A stretch of 64,000 nucleotides of DNA. Origin: Paractinoplanes tereljensis (GTDB lineage Bacteria; Actinomycetota; Actinomycetes; Mycobacteriales; Micromonosporaceae). The DNA lies in assembly GCF_016862435.1 (NCBI RefSeq), contig NZ_BOMY01000055.1:1-64000 (forward strand), in the 5' to 3' direction. The position numbers and the translations under genes are program-made. The notes beneath the pieces were generated by a model. It was not told the DNA's origin, ran no database searches, and saw only the letters and a list, made by a program, of their open reading frames with translations. This document shows positions 24,367 through 33,509 of this stretch, in pieces; position 1 is the stretch's first letter; the number at the start of each line of letters is the position of its first letter.

Positions 24367-25710
24367 GTGTCCCGCCCCTTTCGCGCCCGCATCCGACCCG
24401 AGGTTCTCGCGCTCGCCATCGTCATGCTGGTGTCGCTCACCGCGGCCTCCTGCGGCAGCGACGACGACGGCATCACGGTCGGGTCGGCGTCCCGCGGCAC
24501 GGTCGGCGAGATCGTCGAGGCCCCGGGCTCGGTGACCGCGCGGGCCGCCGCCACGCTCAGCGCGCCGGCCGCCGGCACCCTCGCCGAGCTGCGCGTCGAG
24601 GCCGGACAGAAGGTCAACAAGGGCACCGTGGTGGCGGTGATCGACTCCCCCGATCTGGAGGCCCGCCGGGATTCCGCGGCCAAGGCGCTCGACCAGGCCT
24701 CCCGGGGTGGCGGTTCGGCCGGGCTGAGCACCGCCGGTTACACCGCGGTGCGACGGAAGACCGACAAGCAGGCGGCCACCGCGTTCGACGACGCCCGGGA
24801 CGCGGCCGGCAAGATCACCGATGCCAACCTGCGGGGCGTACTCCTCAAGCAGGTCGACGCGGCCGAGCAGCAGTATCAGGCCGCGTCGGCGGCGGCCGCC
24901 GCCACGCTGCGGTCGGTCCAGCGTGGGGTCGCTTCGCTCGGCCAGGCGGTCGAGTCACTCTCCGCGGCCCAGAAATTGCAGGCCCAGCAGGCGTACGAGC
25001 TGGCCGACGCGGCCGTGGAAGCGCTGACCCTGCGGGCCCCGGTGGCCGGCGTGGTCCAGTTCGGTGGGCCGGCCACCGGCGGCGCCGCGACCTCGTCACT
25101 GACCGACCTGCTCTCCGGCGGCTCCGCCCCGGCCGCGTCCACCTCTCTCCCGGGGGTCGACACCGCGGTACCCAAGGGCGCCTACGTCGCGGCCGGCACG
25201 CCGATCGTGACGATCGTCGACGTGTCCGCGCTCGGGCTGAGCGCCCAGGTCGACGAGACCGACGTGCTGCTGGTGCAGCCGGGCATCACCGCCGCCGTCG
25301 AGCTGGACGCCGCGACCGGCGCCTCCTACGCGGCCACCGTGCGCGCGGTCGACCTGCTGCCCACCACCTCGGCCCAGGGCGGCGTGTCCTACCGGGTGCG
25401 GCTCGACCTGGCCGCCGGGAAGTACGACGACGGCACCAAAGCGCCGACGCCCCGGCCCGGGATGAGCGCCGTGGTGCGGCTGCAGGTGCGGGAGGCCGCC
25501 GACGCGGTGACCGTGCCCGCGTCGGCGATCGTCAACGCCGACGGCCAGGACACCGTGTGGACCGTCCGGAACGGCCGCTACCAGCGGGTTTCCGTCAAGG
25601 TCGGTGTTCAGGGCGAAGACGTGGTGCAGGTGACCTCGGGCCTGGACGCCGGCCAGCCGGTCGTGGTGGGCGGCGCCGACCTGGTCAAGTCCGGCGAAAA
25701 GGTGCCATGA
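24367..25710 (+). CDS. MacA-like periplasmic adaptor (HlyD family)
   Basis: 447 residues from GTG 24367, 9 nt after aagg. An N-terminal export signal ends at SLTAASCGSD, a poor lipobox, so lipidation is possible but uncertain. A biotinyl-lipoyl half (GTLAELRVEAGQKVNKGTVV) and a long Ala-rich coiled coil (about residues 95-215) are followed by the second lipoyl half and beta-barrel (LSAQVDETDVLLVQPG). Adaptor for the ABC exporter encoded next, with which it overlaps by ATGA. Confidence 0.9.
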   Translation: MSRPFRARIRPEVLALAIVMLVSLTAASCGSDDDGITVGSASRGTVGEIVEAPGSVTARAAATLSAPAAGTLAELRVEAGQKVNKGTVVAVIDSPDLEARRDSAAKALDQASRGGGSAGLSTAGYTAVRRKTDKQAATAFDDARDAAGKITDANLRGVLLKQVDAAEQQYQAASAAAAATLRSVQRGVASLGQAVESLSAAQKLQAQQAYELADAAVEALTLRAPVAGVVQFGGPATGGAATSSLTDLLSGGSAPAASTSLPGVDTAVPKGAYVAAGTPIVTIVDVSALGLSAQVDETDVLLVQPGITAAVELDAATGASYAATVRAVDLLPTTSAQGGVSYRVRLDLAAGKYDDGTKAPTPRPGMSAVVRLQVREAADAVTVPASAIVNADGQDTVWTVRNGRYQRVSVKVGVQGEDVVQVTSGLDAGQPVVVGGADLVKSGEKVP

Positions 25711-26381
25711 CCGAGCCCGCGATCGTCGCGGTCGACGTGACCCGCACCTATGACCTGGACGGCGTGTTCGTCTCGGCGCTGCGGGGCGTGTCGCTGACCG
25801 TGTCGGCCACCGACTACGTGGCGATCGTGGGCACCTCCGGTTCCGGCAAGTCGACCCTCATGCACCTGCTCGGCGCGCTCGACCGGCCGTCCAGCGGCAC
25901 GCTACGGATCGGCGGGCGGGACGTGGCGACGCTCGGCCCGGCCGAGATGGCCCTGCTGCGCAACGAGACCATCGGGTTCGTCTTCCAGTCCTTCCACCTG
26001 CTCGCCCGCACCACGGCCCGGGACAACGTCGCGCTGCCGCTGGTCTATCGCGGGGTCGGGCGCAGGGAGCGGCGGGCCCGGGCGGCCGAGATGCTCGAGC
26101 GGGTCGGCCTCGGGCACCGGCTCGACCACCGGCCCAACCAGATGTCCGGCGGCGAGCAGCAGCGGGTGGCGATCGCCCGTGCGCTGGTCACCGGGCCGTC
26201 GGTGCTGCTGGCCGACGAGCCGACCGGCAACCTCGACTCGACCACCGGCGAGCAGGTGCTCGGACTCTTGGAGACGCTGAACGCCGACGGGGTGGCGGTG
26301 GTGCTGGTGACTCACGACCGCGAGGTGGCCGGGCGGGCGCACCGGCAGATCGTCATGCGCGACGGGCTGATCGTGTCATGA
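25707..26381 (+). CDS. ABC transporter ATPase, MacB/LolD type
   Basis: 224 residues. Walker A GTSGSGKST, Q-loop FQSFHLL, signature MSGGEQQR (E replaces the more usual Q), Walker B VLLADEP and H-loop VTHD. It overlaps the adaptor and the permease genes by four bases each, so the three are translated together. Confidence 0.95.
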   Translation: MTEPAIVAVDVTRTYDLDGVFVSALRGVSLTVSATDYVAIVGTSGSGKSTLMHLLGALDRPSSGTLRIGGRDVATLGPAEMALLRNETIGFVFQSFHLLARTTARDNVALPLVYRGVGRRERRARAAEMLERVGLGHRLDHRPNQMSGGEQQRVAIARALVTGPSVLLADEPTGNLDSTTGEQVLGLLETLNADGVAVVLVTHDREVAGRAHRQIVMRDGLIVS

Positions 26382-27562
26382 GAGTCGCGGAGGCTTGGCG
26401 GGTCGCCATCGACGCGCTGCGGGCGAATCGGCTGCGCAGCATCCTGACCATGCTCGGCGTGGTCATCGGCGTCGGGGCGGTGGTCGCGCTCGTCGCCATC
26501 GGCACCGGGACCAAGCGGCAGATCGAGCAGCAGGTCGAGGGCCTCGGCTCGAACCTGCTGATCGTGGTGCCGGGCCGGCTCGACCCGGGCGCCGCGCCGA
26601 CCGCGTCCACGCTGACCATGGACGACGTCGACGCGGTCATCCGGGTGGTCGGCGACCGGTCGCGGGTCGCGGTCACGATCAGCTCCGGGGAGACGGTACG
26701 GGCCGGCTCTCGCGAGGCGTACGCCAGCATGCAGGGGGTTTTGGAAACCACGCCGGACGTCTTCGTCCGGCGTCTCGACCGCGGGTCTTATCTGACCAGG
26801 ACCGACGTGACCACCGGGCGGCGGGTCGCGGTGCTCGGCGCCGGCACCGCCAAGGCGCTGTTCGGCGACCGGGACCCGATCGGCCGGCAGATCACCATCG
26901 GCGGGGTGCGGTTCCGGGTGATCGGCACCTTCGAGGAACTCGGGCAGAGCCTCGGCGTCGACCGGGACAGCGAGGTGCACGTGCCGGTCACCGCGGCCCA
27001 GCGGCTGCTCGGCACCCAGCGCATCGACGGTCTCGCCATCCGCGCCCCCGACCGCGACCGGATCGACGCGCTCGGCAGCGCGGTGGTGGCCGCCCTGGTC
27101 AAACGCCACCCGGACACCGACTTCAGCGCGGTCACCCAGGAGCAGATCCTCGGCGTGCTGGGCGACATCCTCGGCGTGCTGACCGGGGTGCTGGCCGCGA
27201 TCGCCGGGATCAGCCTGCTGGTCGGCGGCGTCGGCGTCTCCAACATCATGCTGGTGTCGGTGCGCGAGCGCACCAAGGAGATCGGCCTGCGCAAGGCGGT
27301 CGGCGCCCGCCCGCGGGACATCGGCGTGCAGTTCCTGCTCGAGGCGGTCCTGCTGACCACCATCGGCGGGGTCCTCGGGATGGCCCTGGGCATCTCGGCC
27401 GCGCTGCTTGTCGACCGGCTCACCCCGGTCCCGGCCGCGGTGACCTGGTGGTCCCTCGCGCTGGCCTTCGGGGTGTCGGCCGCGGTGGGCATCATCTTCG
27501 GGGTGATCCCGGCACAGCGGGCCGGTCGGCTCGACCCGGTGGTCGCGCTGCGCACAGAGTGA
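26378..27562 (+). CDS. MacB-like ABC permease (FtsX fold)
   Basis: 394 residues. First membrane segment (ILTMLGVVIGVGAVVALVAIG), a large extracytoplasmic MacB_PCD domain (about 45-260), then three C-terminal FtsX segments with the conserved GGVGVSNIMLVSVRERTKEIGLRKAVGA region. With the preceding two genes it forms a MacAB-like exporter without an outer-membrane factor, as expected in an actinobacterium. Substrate unknown; peptides or antibiotics are typical. Confidence 0.95.
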   Translation: MRVAEAWRVAIDALRANRLRSILTMLGVVIGVGAVVALVAIGTGTKRQIEQQVEGLGSNLLIVVPGRLDPGAAPTASTLTMDDVDAVIRVVGDRSRVAVTISSGETVRAGSREAYASMQGVLETTPDVFVRRLDRGSYLTRTDVTTGRRVAVLGAGTAKALFGDRDPIGRQITIGGVRFRVIGTFEELGQSLGVDRDSEVHVPVTAAQRLLGTQRIDGLAIRAPDRDRIDALGSAVVAALVKRHPDTDFSAVTQEQILGVLGDILGVLTGVLAAIAGISLLVGGVGVSNIMLVSVRERTKEIGLRKAVGARPRDIGVQFLLEAVLLTTIGGVLGMALGISAALLVDRLTPVPAAVTWWSLALAFGVSAAVGIIFGVIPAQRAGRLDPVVALRTE

Positions 27563-27645
27563 GCAAAACTCGGATTTAATCCCTCAAAGCTCGATAATCT
27601 CGGCTGGTGCGGCAATACGGGCAACTGCCGGAGGTCGAGGCCGTC

Positions 27646-28086
27646 ATGGCGGCGCTCGTGTTCCGTGCTGGCCCACTGCTCTGCGCCCTGCGGCTGGACG
27701 AGGTCATCGAGACCATGCGGCCGCTCGACACCCAGCCGCTCTCCGGCACCCCGGCCTTCGTCCTCGGGATCAGCGTGATCCGCGGCGTGCCGATCCCGGT
27801 GATCGACGTCAACCGGCTGCTGCGCGGCGACCAGGGCGAACCCCAGCGGTACGTCGCGGTCCGCACCGAACGCGGCGCGGTCGCCCTGGCCACCGGCGAG
27901 ATCATCGGCATCCGGGACGTCGACGCGAGCGCCACCGGCGGCCACCCGGCCCTGCTCGGCGGCCGGTCCAGCCGGCTGGTCGCGGGCGTCGGCACGATCG
28001 GCGCCGAACCGTTGCTGCTGCTGCAGAGCATGCGCGCGGTGCCGGACGAGGTCTGGGAAGCCGCCGCCGCGGCGGTCGTCGGATGA
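27646..28086 (+). CDS. cheW: CheW coupling protein
   Basis: 146 residues from ATG 27646, which has gagg 5 nt upstream; GTG 27607 would add 13 residues. CheW features include FRAGPLLCALRLDEVIETMRP, FVLGISVIRGVPIPVIDV and a C-terminal IGAEPLLLL strand. It couples chemoreceptor to CheA. First gene of a seven-gene operon, each overlapping or nearly touching the next. The 83-bp upstream gap includes an AT-rich stretch with ctcgataat, which may hold a promoter, but no full consensus could be read. Confidence 0.9.
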   Translation: MAALVFRAGPLLCALRLDEVIETMRPLDTQPLSGTPAFVLGISVIRGVPIPVIDVNRLLRGDQGEPQRYVAVRTERGAVALATGEIIGIRDVDASATGGHPALLGGRSSRLVAGVGTIGAEPLLLLQSMRAVPDEVWEAAAAAVVG

Positions 28087-29471
28087 CCGCCGACGCCGAG
28101 GCCGGCCGGTTCCGGGAGCTGCTCGCGCGGTGGCTGGGCTGGACCTTCAGCGACCGCGACGCCGGGCAGCTCGGCCCGCTGCTGGTCGAGCGGGCCCACG
28201 TGCACCGGATGAGCCGCGGCGAATACCTCAACCGGCTCGCCGCCCGCCCGTGGAACACCGAGATGACCGAGCTCATCGAGCACCTGAGCATCACCGAGAC
28301 CTACTTCTTCCGGCACGGCGAACAGTTCAAGGCGCTGCGCGAGGAGGCCCTGCCCCAGCGGCTGCGGGACCGGTCGGCGCAGCGGGCGCTACGCCTGCTG
28401 TCGGTGGCCTGCTCGTCCGGCGAGGAGGCGTACAGCCTGGCGATCTCCGCGAAGGAGGCGCTGCCCGGCCCGGACTGGCTGGTCAGCGTGCTCGGGGTGG
28501 ACGCCAACCCGGCGGTGCTGGGCCAGGCCGCCGAGGGCTGGTACTCGGGTTGGTCGCTGCGCGAGACGCCGGACGCGGTGAAACGCCGCTGGTTCCGGGC
28601 CGGCGAGCGCGGCTACCACGTGGACGACGAGATCCGGCGCCTGGTGCAGTTCCGGCAGCACAACGTCGCCGAGACCGACGACATACTGTGGCGGCCCGGC
28701 CAGTACGACGTGATCTTCTGCCGGAACCTGCTGATGTACCTGGTCCCGGCGGTGGCGCAGGCCCTGGTGGCCCGGATGACCACGGCCCTGGCCCCCGGCG
28801 GGTACCTGTTCCTCGGACATACCGACTCGCTCGGCGCCGACCCGGCCGGCCTCGAACTGCGGCAGACCCACGAGGCGTTCTACTACCGGCGCCCGTTGCC
28901 GTCGGCCATCGTTCCCCCGCCGGTGCCCCGGCCGACGCCGGTTCCGGTCCGGCCGGCCCGGACAGATCCGCCGCCGGCGACCGACGACGGGTACCAGAAG
29001 GCGGTGGTCCTGCTCGGCGACGAGCGGTTCGCCGACGCGCTCGCCCTGCTGCCGGACCCGCGTCAACCGCACGAGCGGCTGCTGCGGGGCGTGCTGCTGG
29101 CCCAGGCCGGCCGGCTCGACGACGCGATCGACACGGCCCGCCGGCTGATCGACGACAACGGGCTCAACCCGGACGCACACCAGCTGCTCGGGCTCTGCCT
29201 GGACGCCGCCACGGCGGTCGGCGACGCGGTCGCGCAGTACCGGCTCGCCGCCTACCTCGACCCGGACTTCGCGCTGCCCCGGCTGCGGCTCGGGCAGCTG
29301 GCCCGGCGCGGCGGCGACGAGCGCACCGCGGCGACCGAGCTGGAACGCGCCCTCGCTCTGCTGCCGGCCGAGGACGATCTGCGGATCACCCTGTTCGGCG
29401 GCGGATTCGGCCGGATCGCGCTGACCACGCTGTGCCGGGCCGAACTGGACGCCTGCGGGGTGCGCCGATGA
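28083..29471 (+). CDS. cheR: CheR methyltransferase with C-terminal TPR domain
   Basis: 462 residues. The methyltransferase half has SITETYFFRHGEQF, SAM motif I SVACSSGEEAYSLAI and FCRNLLMYL. A Pro-rich linker (about 275-300) leads to a C-terminal TPR region (HERLLRGVLLAQAGRLDDAI, PDAHQLLGLCLDAATAVGDAV). CheR-TPR fusions occur in non-classical chemosensory systems and often act through protein contacts. Overlaps both neighbours by ATGA. Confidence 0.95.
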   Translation: MTADAEAGRFRELLARWLGWTFSDRDAGQLGPLLVERAHVHRMSRGEYLNRLAARPWNTEMTELIEHLSITETYFFRHGEQFKALREEALPQRLRDRSAQRALRLLSVACSSGEEAYSLAISAKEALPGPDWLVSVLGVDANPAVLGQAAEGWYSGWSLRETPDAVKRRWFRAGERGYHVDDEIRRLVQFRQHNVAETDDILWRPGQYDVIFCRNLLMYLVPAVAQALVARMTTALAPGGYLFLGHTDSLGADPAGLELRQTHEAFYYRRPLPSAIVPPPVPRPTPVPVRPARTDPPPATDDGYQKAVVLLGDERFADALALLPDPRQPHERLLRGVLLAQAGRLDDAIDTARRLIDDNGLNPDAHQLLGLCLDAATAVGDAVAQYRLAAYLDPDFALPRLRLGQLARRGGDERTAATELERALALLPAEDDLRITLFGGGFGRIALTTLCRAELDACGVRR

Positions 29472-30004
29472 CCACTGTCGAACGCCGGATCACCCGGCTG
29501 CGGTCGGACTTCGACCGGTCCTTCGCCCAGCCGCTGGGCAGCCACGACTCCGGGCACGTGGAACTGCTGGCGATCAAGGCCGGCGGGCGCCCGTACGCCC
29601 TGCGGCTGGCGCAGACCGCCGGCCTGCACCCGGACCGGCCGGTCACCCCGCTGCCCGGCCCGTTGCCGGCGCTGCTCGGGCTGGCCGGTTTCGCCGGGAC
29701 CGTGATCCCGGTGTACGACCTGGCCGCCCTGCTCGGGCACCCGGTCACCGACCGGCCGCGCTGGCTGGTGCTGGCCACCGGCACGCCGCCGCTCGGCTTC
29801 GCCTTCCACGAGGTGGACGGGCACGTGCGGGTCGCCGCCGAGGCGATCATCGGCGAGGCCGGTGGGGCCGGCCGGCGGGGCGTCCTGCGCGGGATGGCCA
29901 CGCTCGACGGCGCCGCCCGCCCGATCATCGACGTGCCGTCCGCCCGGGCCGCCGTCCACACGCTTGCCGGGCACGCACCGGGTACCGAGGAGGCAACGGG
30001 ATGA
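29468..30004 (+). CDS. Second CheW-like protein
   Basis: 178 residues. A CheW fold is visible (LLAIKAGGRPYALRLAQTAG, GLAGFAGTVIPVYDLAALLG, MATLDGAARPIIDV) after an N-terminal extension of about 40 residues. Having two CheW paralogs in one operon suggests that one serves the receptor-kinase array and the other a different partner or array ring position. ATG overlaps the cheR stop. Confidence 0.85.
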   Translation: MTTVERRITRLRSDFDRSFAQPLGSHDSGHVELLAIKAGGRPYALRLAQTAGLHPDRPVTPLPGPLPALLGLAGFAGTVIPVYDLAALLGHPVTDRPRWLVLATGTPPLGFAFHEVDGHVRVAAEAIIGEAGGAGRRGVLRGMATLDGAARPIIDVPSARAAVHTLAGHAPGTEEATG

Positions 30005-31470
30005 TGTCGGGACGGACCTTCGGGTTCAAACTGGCGGCCAGCTTCGGGCTTACGCTCGCGCTCACCCTGCTGATGACCGCGACGTCGGTACTGGCCCTGC
30101 GCTACGTGGTGACCACCAAGGACGCGGTGATCAAGGAGGCGTCCGAGGGACTGGTCGGCGCCACCGAGCTCAGTGCCACCATCGAGCGCCGGATCAGTGA
30201 CTACCGGGCGTTCATGCTGGGCAAGTCGGCGGAGTGGCTGACCGCCACCAACGCCGACCGCGCCGAGTTCCTCGCCCAGGTCAGCGCGTTGCGTTCGACG
30301 CTCGACGACGACCCGACCGCGATCCGGCTGCTGGACACGGTGTCGACCCTCGAGGTGACCCACAATTCGGTGGTCGCCGAACTGATCACCAAGCGGCAGA
30401 ACATGGCCGTGCTCAACATCGACGTGCTCAACGACCCGCGGGCCAAGCCGGCCCGGGAGGCCCTGCTCGGCGCCATCGAAACCCTGATCGAGCGGGTACG
30501 CACGACGATGGCCAAGACCCGCACCGAGTCGTCGGACCGGGCCATGTGGGCGATGATCTTCATCATCGGCCTGGGCGGGGTGCTGATCCTCGGCTCAGCC
30601 GCGGTGGCCTGGCGGCTCAGCCGCGACCTGCGCCGCGAGGTGGGCGCCGCGGTCGGGCACATCCAGAGCTCGTCGGCGCAGCTGGAGGCGGCGGCGGCCC
30701 AGCAGGCGTCCGGCGGCCGGGACCAGGCCAGCGCGATGAACGAGATCACCACGACGATCAGCGAGTTGCTGATCACCTCGCGGCAGATCGCGGACAGCTG
30801 CCAGCGGGTCTCCAAGGTCGCCGAGGACACCGCCGACGCGGCCCGCACCGGCGACGCCACCATCGACCAGACCCGCGCCTCGATCACCGCGATCCGCACC
30901 CAGGTCGATCAGATCGTGCAGCACATGCTGGCGCTAGGCGAGAAGTCGCAGCAGATCGGCGGGGTCGTCGACCTGGTGTCGGAGCTGGCCGAGCAGACCA
31001 ACATCCTGGCCATCAACGCGACCATCGAGGCCAGCGGGGCCGGCGAGTGGGGCCGCCGGTTCGCCGTGGTGGCCGAGGAGATCCGCAAGCTGGCCGACCG
31101 GACGGCCGGGTCGGCCAAGGAGATCCGGGCGATGATCGAGGACGTCCGCGGCGCGGTGAACACCACCGTGATGGCCACCGAGATCGGCGCCAAGGCGGTC
31201 GACGCCGGCTCCCGGCAGTTCGACGACGCGACCAACTCGTTCCGCCGGATCGCCCAGCTGGTCGCCACCACCAGCGACGCCACCCGGGAGATCGAGCTGT
31301 CCACCAAGCAGCAGAGCACGGCCGTCGAGCAGGTCAGCTCGGCCGCCTCGGACACCGCCCGGGCCAGCCGGGAGACCGAGGCCAGCGCGGTACAGACCAA
31401 GCAGACCGCGGCCCACCTCAGCACGCTCTCCGGTGACCTGCTCGACCTGGTCGGCACCGGACGGCACTGA
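30001..31470 (+). CDS. Methyl-accepting chemotaxis protein, no recognisable HAMP
   Basis: 489 residues. TM1 about 12-33, an extracytoplasmic four-helix-like sensor about 35-180, TM2 about 185-207, then a cytoplasmic coiled coil. The signalling tip is QTNILAINATIEASGAGEWG, close to the consensus but with SG where AR is usual. Immediately after TM2 the sequence runs RLSRDLRREVGAAVGHIQSS straight into the methylation helices, with no standard HAMP of about 50 residues. The receptor of this operon; ligand unknown. Confidence 0.9.
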   Translation: MMSGRTFGFKLAASFGLTLALTLLMTATSVLALRYVVTTKDAVIKEASEGLVGATELSATIERRISDYRAFMLGKSAEWLTATNADRAEFLAQVSALRSTLDDDPTAIRLLDTVSTLEVTHNSVVAELITKRQNMAVLNIDVLNDPRAKPAREALLGAIETLIERVRTTMAKTRTESSDRAMWAMIFIIGLGGVLILGSAAVAWRLSRDLRREVGAAVGHIQSSSAQLEAAAAQQASGGRDQASAMNEITTTISELLITSRQIADSCQRVSKVAEDTADAARTGDATIDQTRASITAIRTQVDQIVQHMLALGEKSQQIGGVVDLVSELAEQTNILAINATIEASGAGEWGRRFAVVAEEIRKLADRTAGSAKEIRAMIEDVRGAVNTTVMATEIGAKAVDAGSRQFDDATNSFRRIAQLVATTSDATREIELSTKQQSTAVEQVSSAASDTARASRETEASAVQTKQTAAHLSTLSGDLLDLVGTGRH

Positions 31471-31472
31471 CC

Positions 31473-33509
31473 ATGGCCGAAGCCCGGGACCCGCTGCGCT
31501 ACTTCCGGATCGAGGCGCGCGAACTGGTCGACCAGATCAGCGCGGCCGTGCTCGACCTGGATCAGGAGCCGGCCCCGGACCTGGTGGCCCGGCTGCTGCG
31601 GTACGCGCACACGCTCAAGGGCGCGGCCCGGGTGGTGAAGCAGAGCGAGATCGCCGACCGGGCCCACGAGTTCGAGGATGTCCTGGTACCGCATCGCGGC
31701 GAGACTCCGGTGCTGGTGCCCGCGGAGGAGATGCGCGAGCTGCTGCGGCTCAACGACGAGATCGCCCGGTTCGTGGGCGAACTCGAGAAGCCCGCGGCCC
31801 CACCGCCGGAGAACAAGCCGGTCGAGATGGCCGAGGACGACGAGCCGGCTCCCCGCGCGGCCACCGCCGACCTCGACGAGCTGCTCGACGCGATCGGCGA
31901 GGCCAGCGCCCGGATCGCGCCGCTGCGCGACGGCAGCCGCACCCTGTCCCGGCTGCACCGCGGCGTGGAGGCGCTCGGCGACCGGCTGCGGGTCGGCCGG
32001 GCGGCCGGTGACGCCGGGGCCCGCTCGGCCGTGCAGCGGCTGGCCGGCGAGATCGGGGTGCTGGGCCGCCGGCTCACCGACGCCGTCGACCAGGTGGAGC
32101 GGGAACTCGACGAGGTGCGCGGCCGGGCCGAGGGGCTGCGCCTGGTCGCCGCCGGGACGATCTTCACCGCACTGCACCGGGCGGTGCACGACGCGGCCGA
32201 GGCGGAGGGCAAGCGGGTCCGGTTCGCCGCGCACGGCGCCGAGACCCGGATGGGCCCGAACGTGCTCAACCAGATAAACGGCGCGTTCCTGCACGTCGTC
32301 CGCAACGCGGTGGTGCACGGCATCGAGTCGGCGGCCACCCGGAAGGCGGCCGGCAAGCCGGACGAGGGGTCGATCAGCGTCGACGTCGAGCGGCGCGGCC
32401 GATGGGTCTACTTCCGGTGCACCGACGACGGCCGCGGCTTCGACCTGACCGCGCTGCGCCGGGTGGCACACGCCCGGGGCCTGCTGCCCGAGGGCCGCGA
32501 ACCCGGCCAGCAGGAGCTGATCGACCTGGTGCTGCACGGCGGGATCAGCACCTCGGGGGCGGTCACCGAGGTGGCCGGCCGGGGCATCGGGATGGACGTG
32601 GCCCGCGACGTGGCGCTGCAGCTGGGTGGGGCCGTGAACATCGACAACCGGCCCGGCCAGGGCGCCACCGTGGAGATCTCGGTGCCGCTGACCCTGCTCA
32701 GCATGAACGGCCTGATCGTCGAGGCCGGCGGCATGGTCGCGACGATGCCGCTGGACGCGGTGCGCCAGTGTGTGCGGCTGCCGGCCGGCGACGCGGTCAC
32801 CGCCGCCGCCACCGGCCGGTTCGCGCACGAGGGCCAGGTCGTACCGTTCCTGCCGCTGGCCCGCACCATGTCCCTGTCCGCGCCGGACACCACCGGCGCC
32901 GGGGTCGCCGTGGTGCTTGTCGCCGACGACGACACCGTCGCCGTCGGCGTGGACCGGCTGGCCGGCACCAGCACGCTCGTCGCCCGGCCGCTGCCCGACC
33001 TGGCCCCGGCCACGCCGGTGATCGGCGGCGTCGCGATCGACTCGGACGGCAACCCGCGGCTCGTCCTGGACGCGCACGGCCTGGTCGCCGAGGCGCACCG
33101 CGACGTCATGGTGGCCGGCGCGCCGCCGGACCCGGGCAAGCCGCGGATGCCGATCCTGGTGGTGGACGACTCGCTGACCACCCGGATGCTGGAGCGCAGC
33201 ATCCTCGAGTCGGCCGGCTACGAGGTGGACCTGGCCGCCTCGGCCGAGGAGGGCCTGGACCGCGCGCACCGCCGCGACTACGGCCTGTTCCTCACCGACA
33301 TCGACATGCCCGGCATGGACGGGTTCGGCTTCGTGGCCACCACCCGGGCCGATCCGACGCTCGGGCACATCCCGGCCATCCTGGTCAGTTCGCGCGCCTC
33401 GGCCGAGGACCGCCGCCGCGGCGAGGAGGTCGGCGCCTCCGCCTACGTCATCAAGGGCGAGTTCAACCAGGAGGAGCTGCTCGCGCACATCCGGAGGCTG
33501 ATCCTCTGA
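31473..33509 (+). CDS. cheA: Hybrid CheA histidine kinase with C-terminal receiver
   Basis: 678 residues. Hpt domain with phospho-His H46 in YAHTLKGAAR; dimerisation helices about 130-225; ATPase domain with HVVRNAVVHGIES, DDGRGFD and GRGIGMDV boxes; CheW-like P5 about 405-535; receiver about 550-675 with phospho-Asp in FLTDIDMPGMDG and Lys in VIKGEF. No clear P2 domain. The built-in receiver may replace or buffer CheY. It begins 2 bp after the MCP stop. Confidence 0.95.
   Translation: MAEARDPLRYFRIEARELVDQISAAVLDLDQEPAPDLVARLLRYAHTLKGAARVVKQSEIADRAHEFEDVLVPHRGETPVLVPAEEMRELLRLNDEIARFVGELEKPAAPPPENKPVEMAEDDEPAPRAATADLDELLDAIGEASARIAPLRDGSRTLSRLHRGVEALGDRLRVGRAAGDAGARSAVQRLAGEIGVLGRRLTDAVDQVERELDEVRGRAEGLRLVAAGTIFTALHRAVHDAAEAEGKRVRFAAHGAETRMGPNVLNQINGAFLHVVRNAVVHGIESAATRKAAGKPDEGSISVDVERRGRWVYFRCTDDGRGFDLTALRRVAHARGLLPEGREPGQQELIDLVLHGGISTSGAVTEVAGRGIGMDVARDVALQLGGAVNIDNRPGQGATVEISVPLTLLSMNGLIVEAGGMVATMPLDAVRQCVRLPAGDAVTAAATGRFAHEGQVVPFLPLARTMSLSAPDTTGAGVAVVLVADDDTVAVGVDRLAGTSTLVARPLPDLAPATPVIGGVAIDSDGNPRLVLDAHGLVAEAHRDVMVAGAPPDPGKPRMPILVVDDSLTTRMLERSILESAGYEVDLAASAEEGLDRAHRRDYGLFLTDIDMPGMDGFGFVATTRADPTLGHIPAILVSSRASAEDRRRGEEVGASAYVIKGEFNQEELLAHIRRLIL

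Noticed and set aside
27563..27645. Flagellar-type sigma factor promoter before the chemosensory operon
   Set aside because: ctcgataat resembles a -10 element but no matching -35 lies at the right distance.
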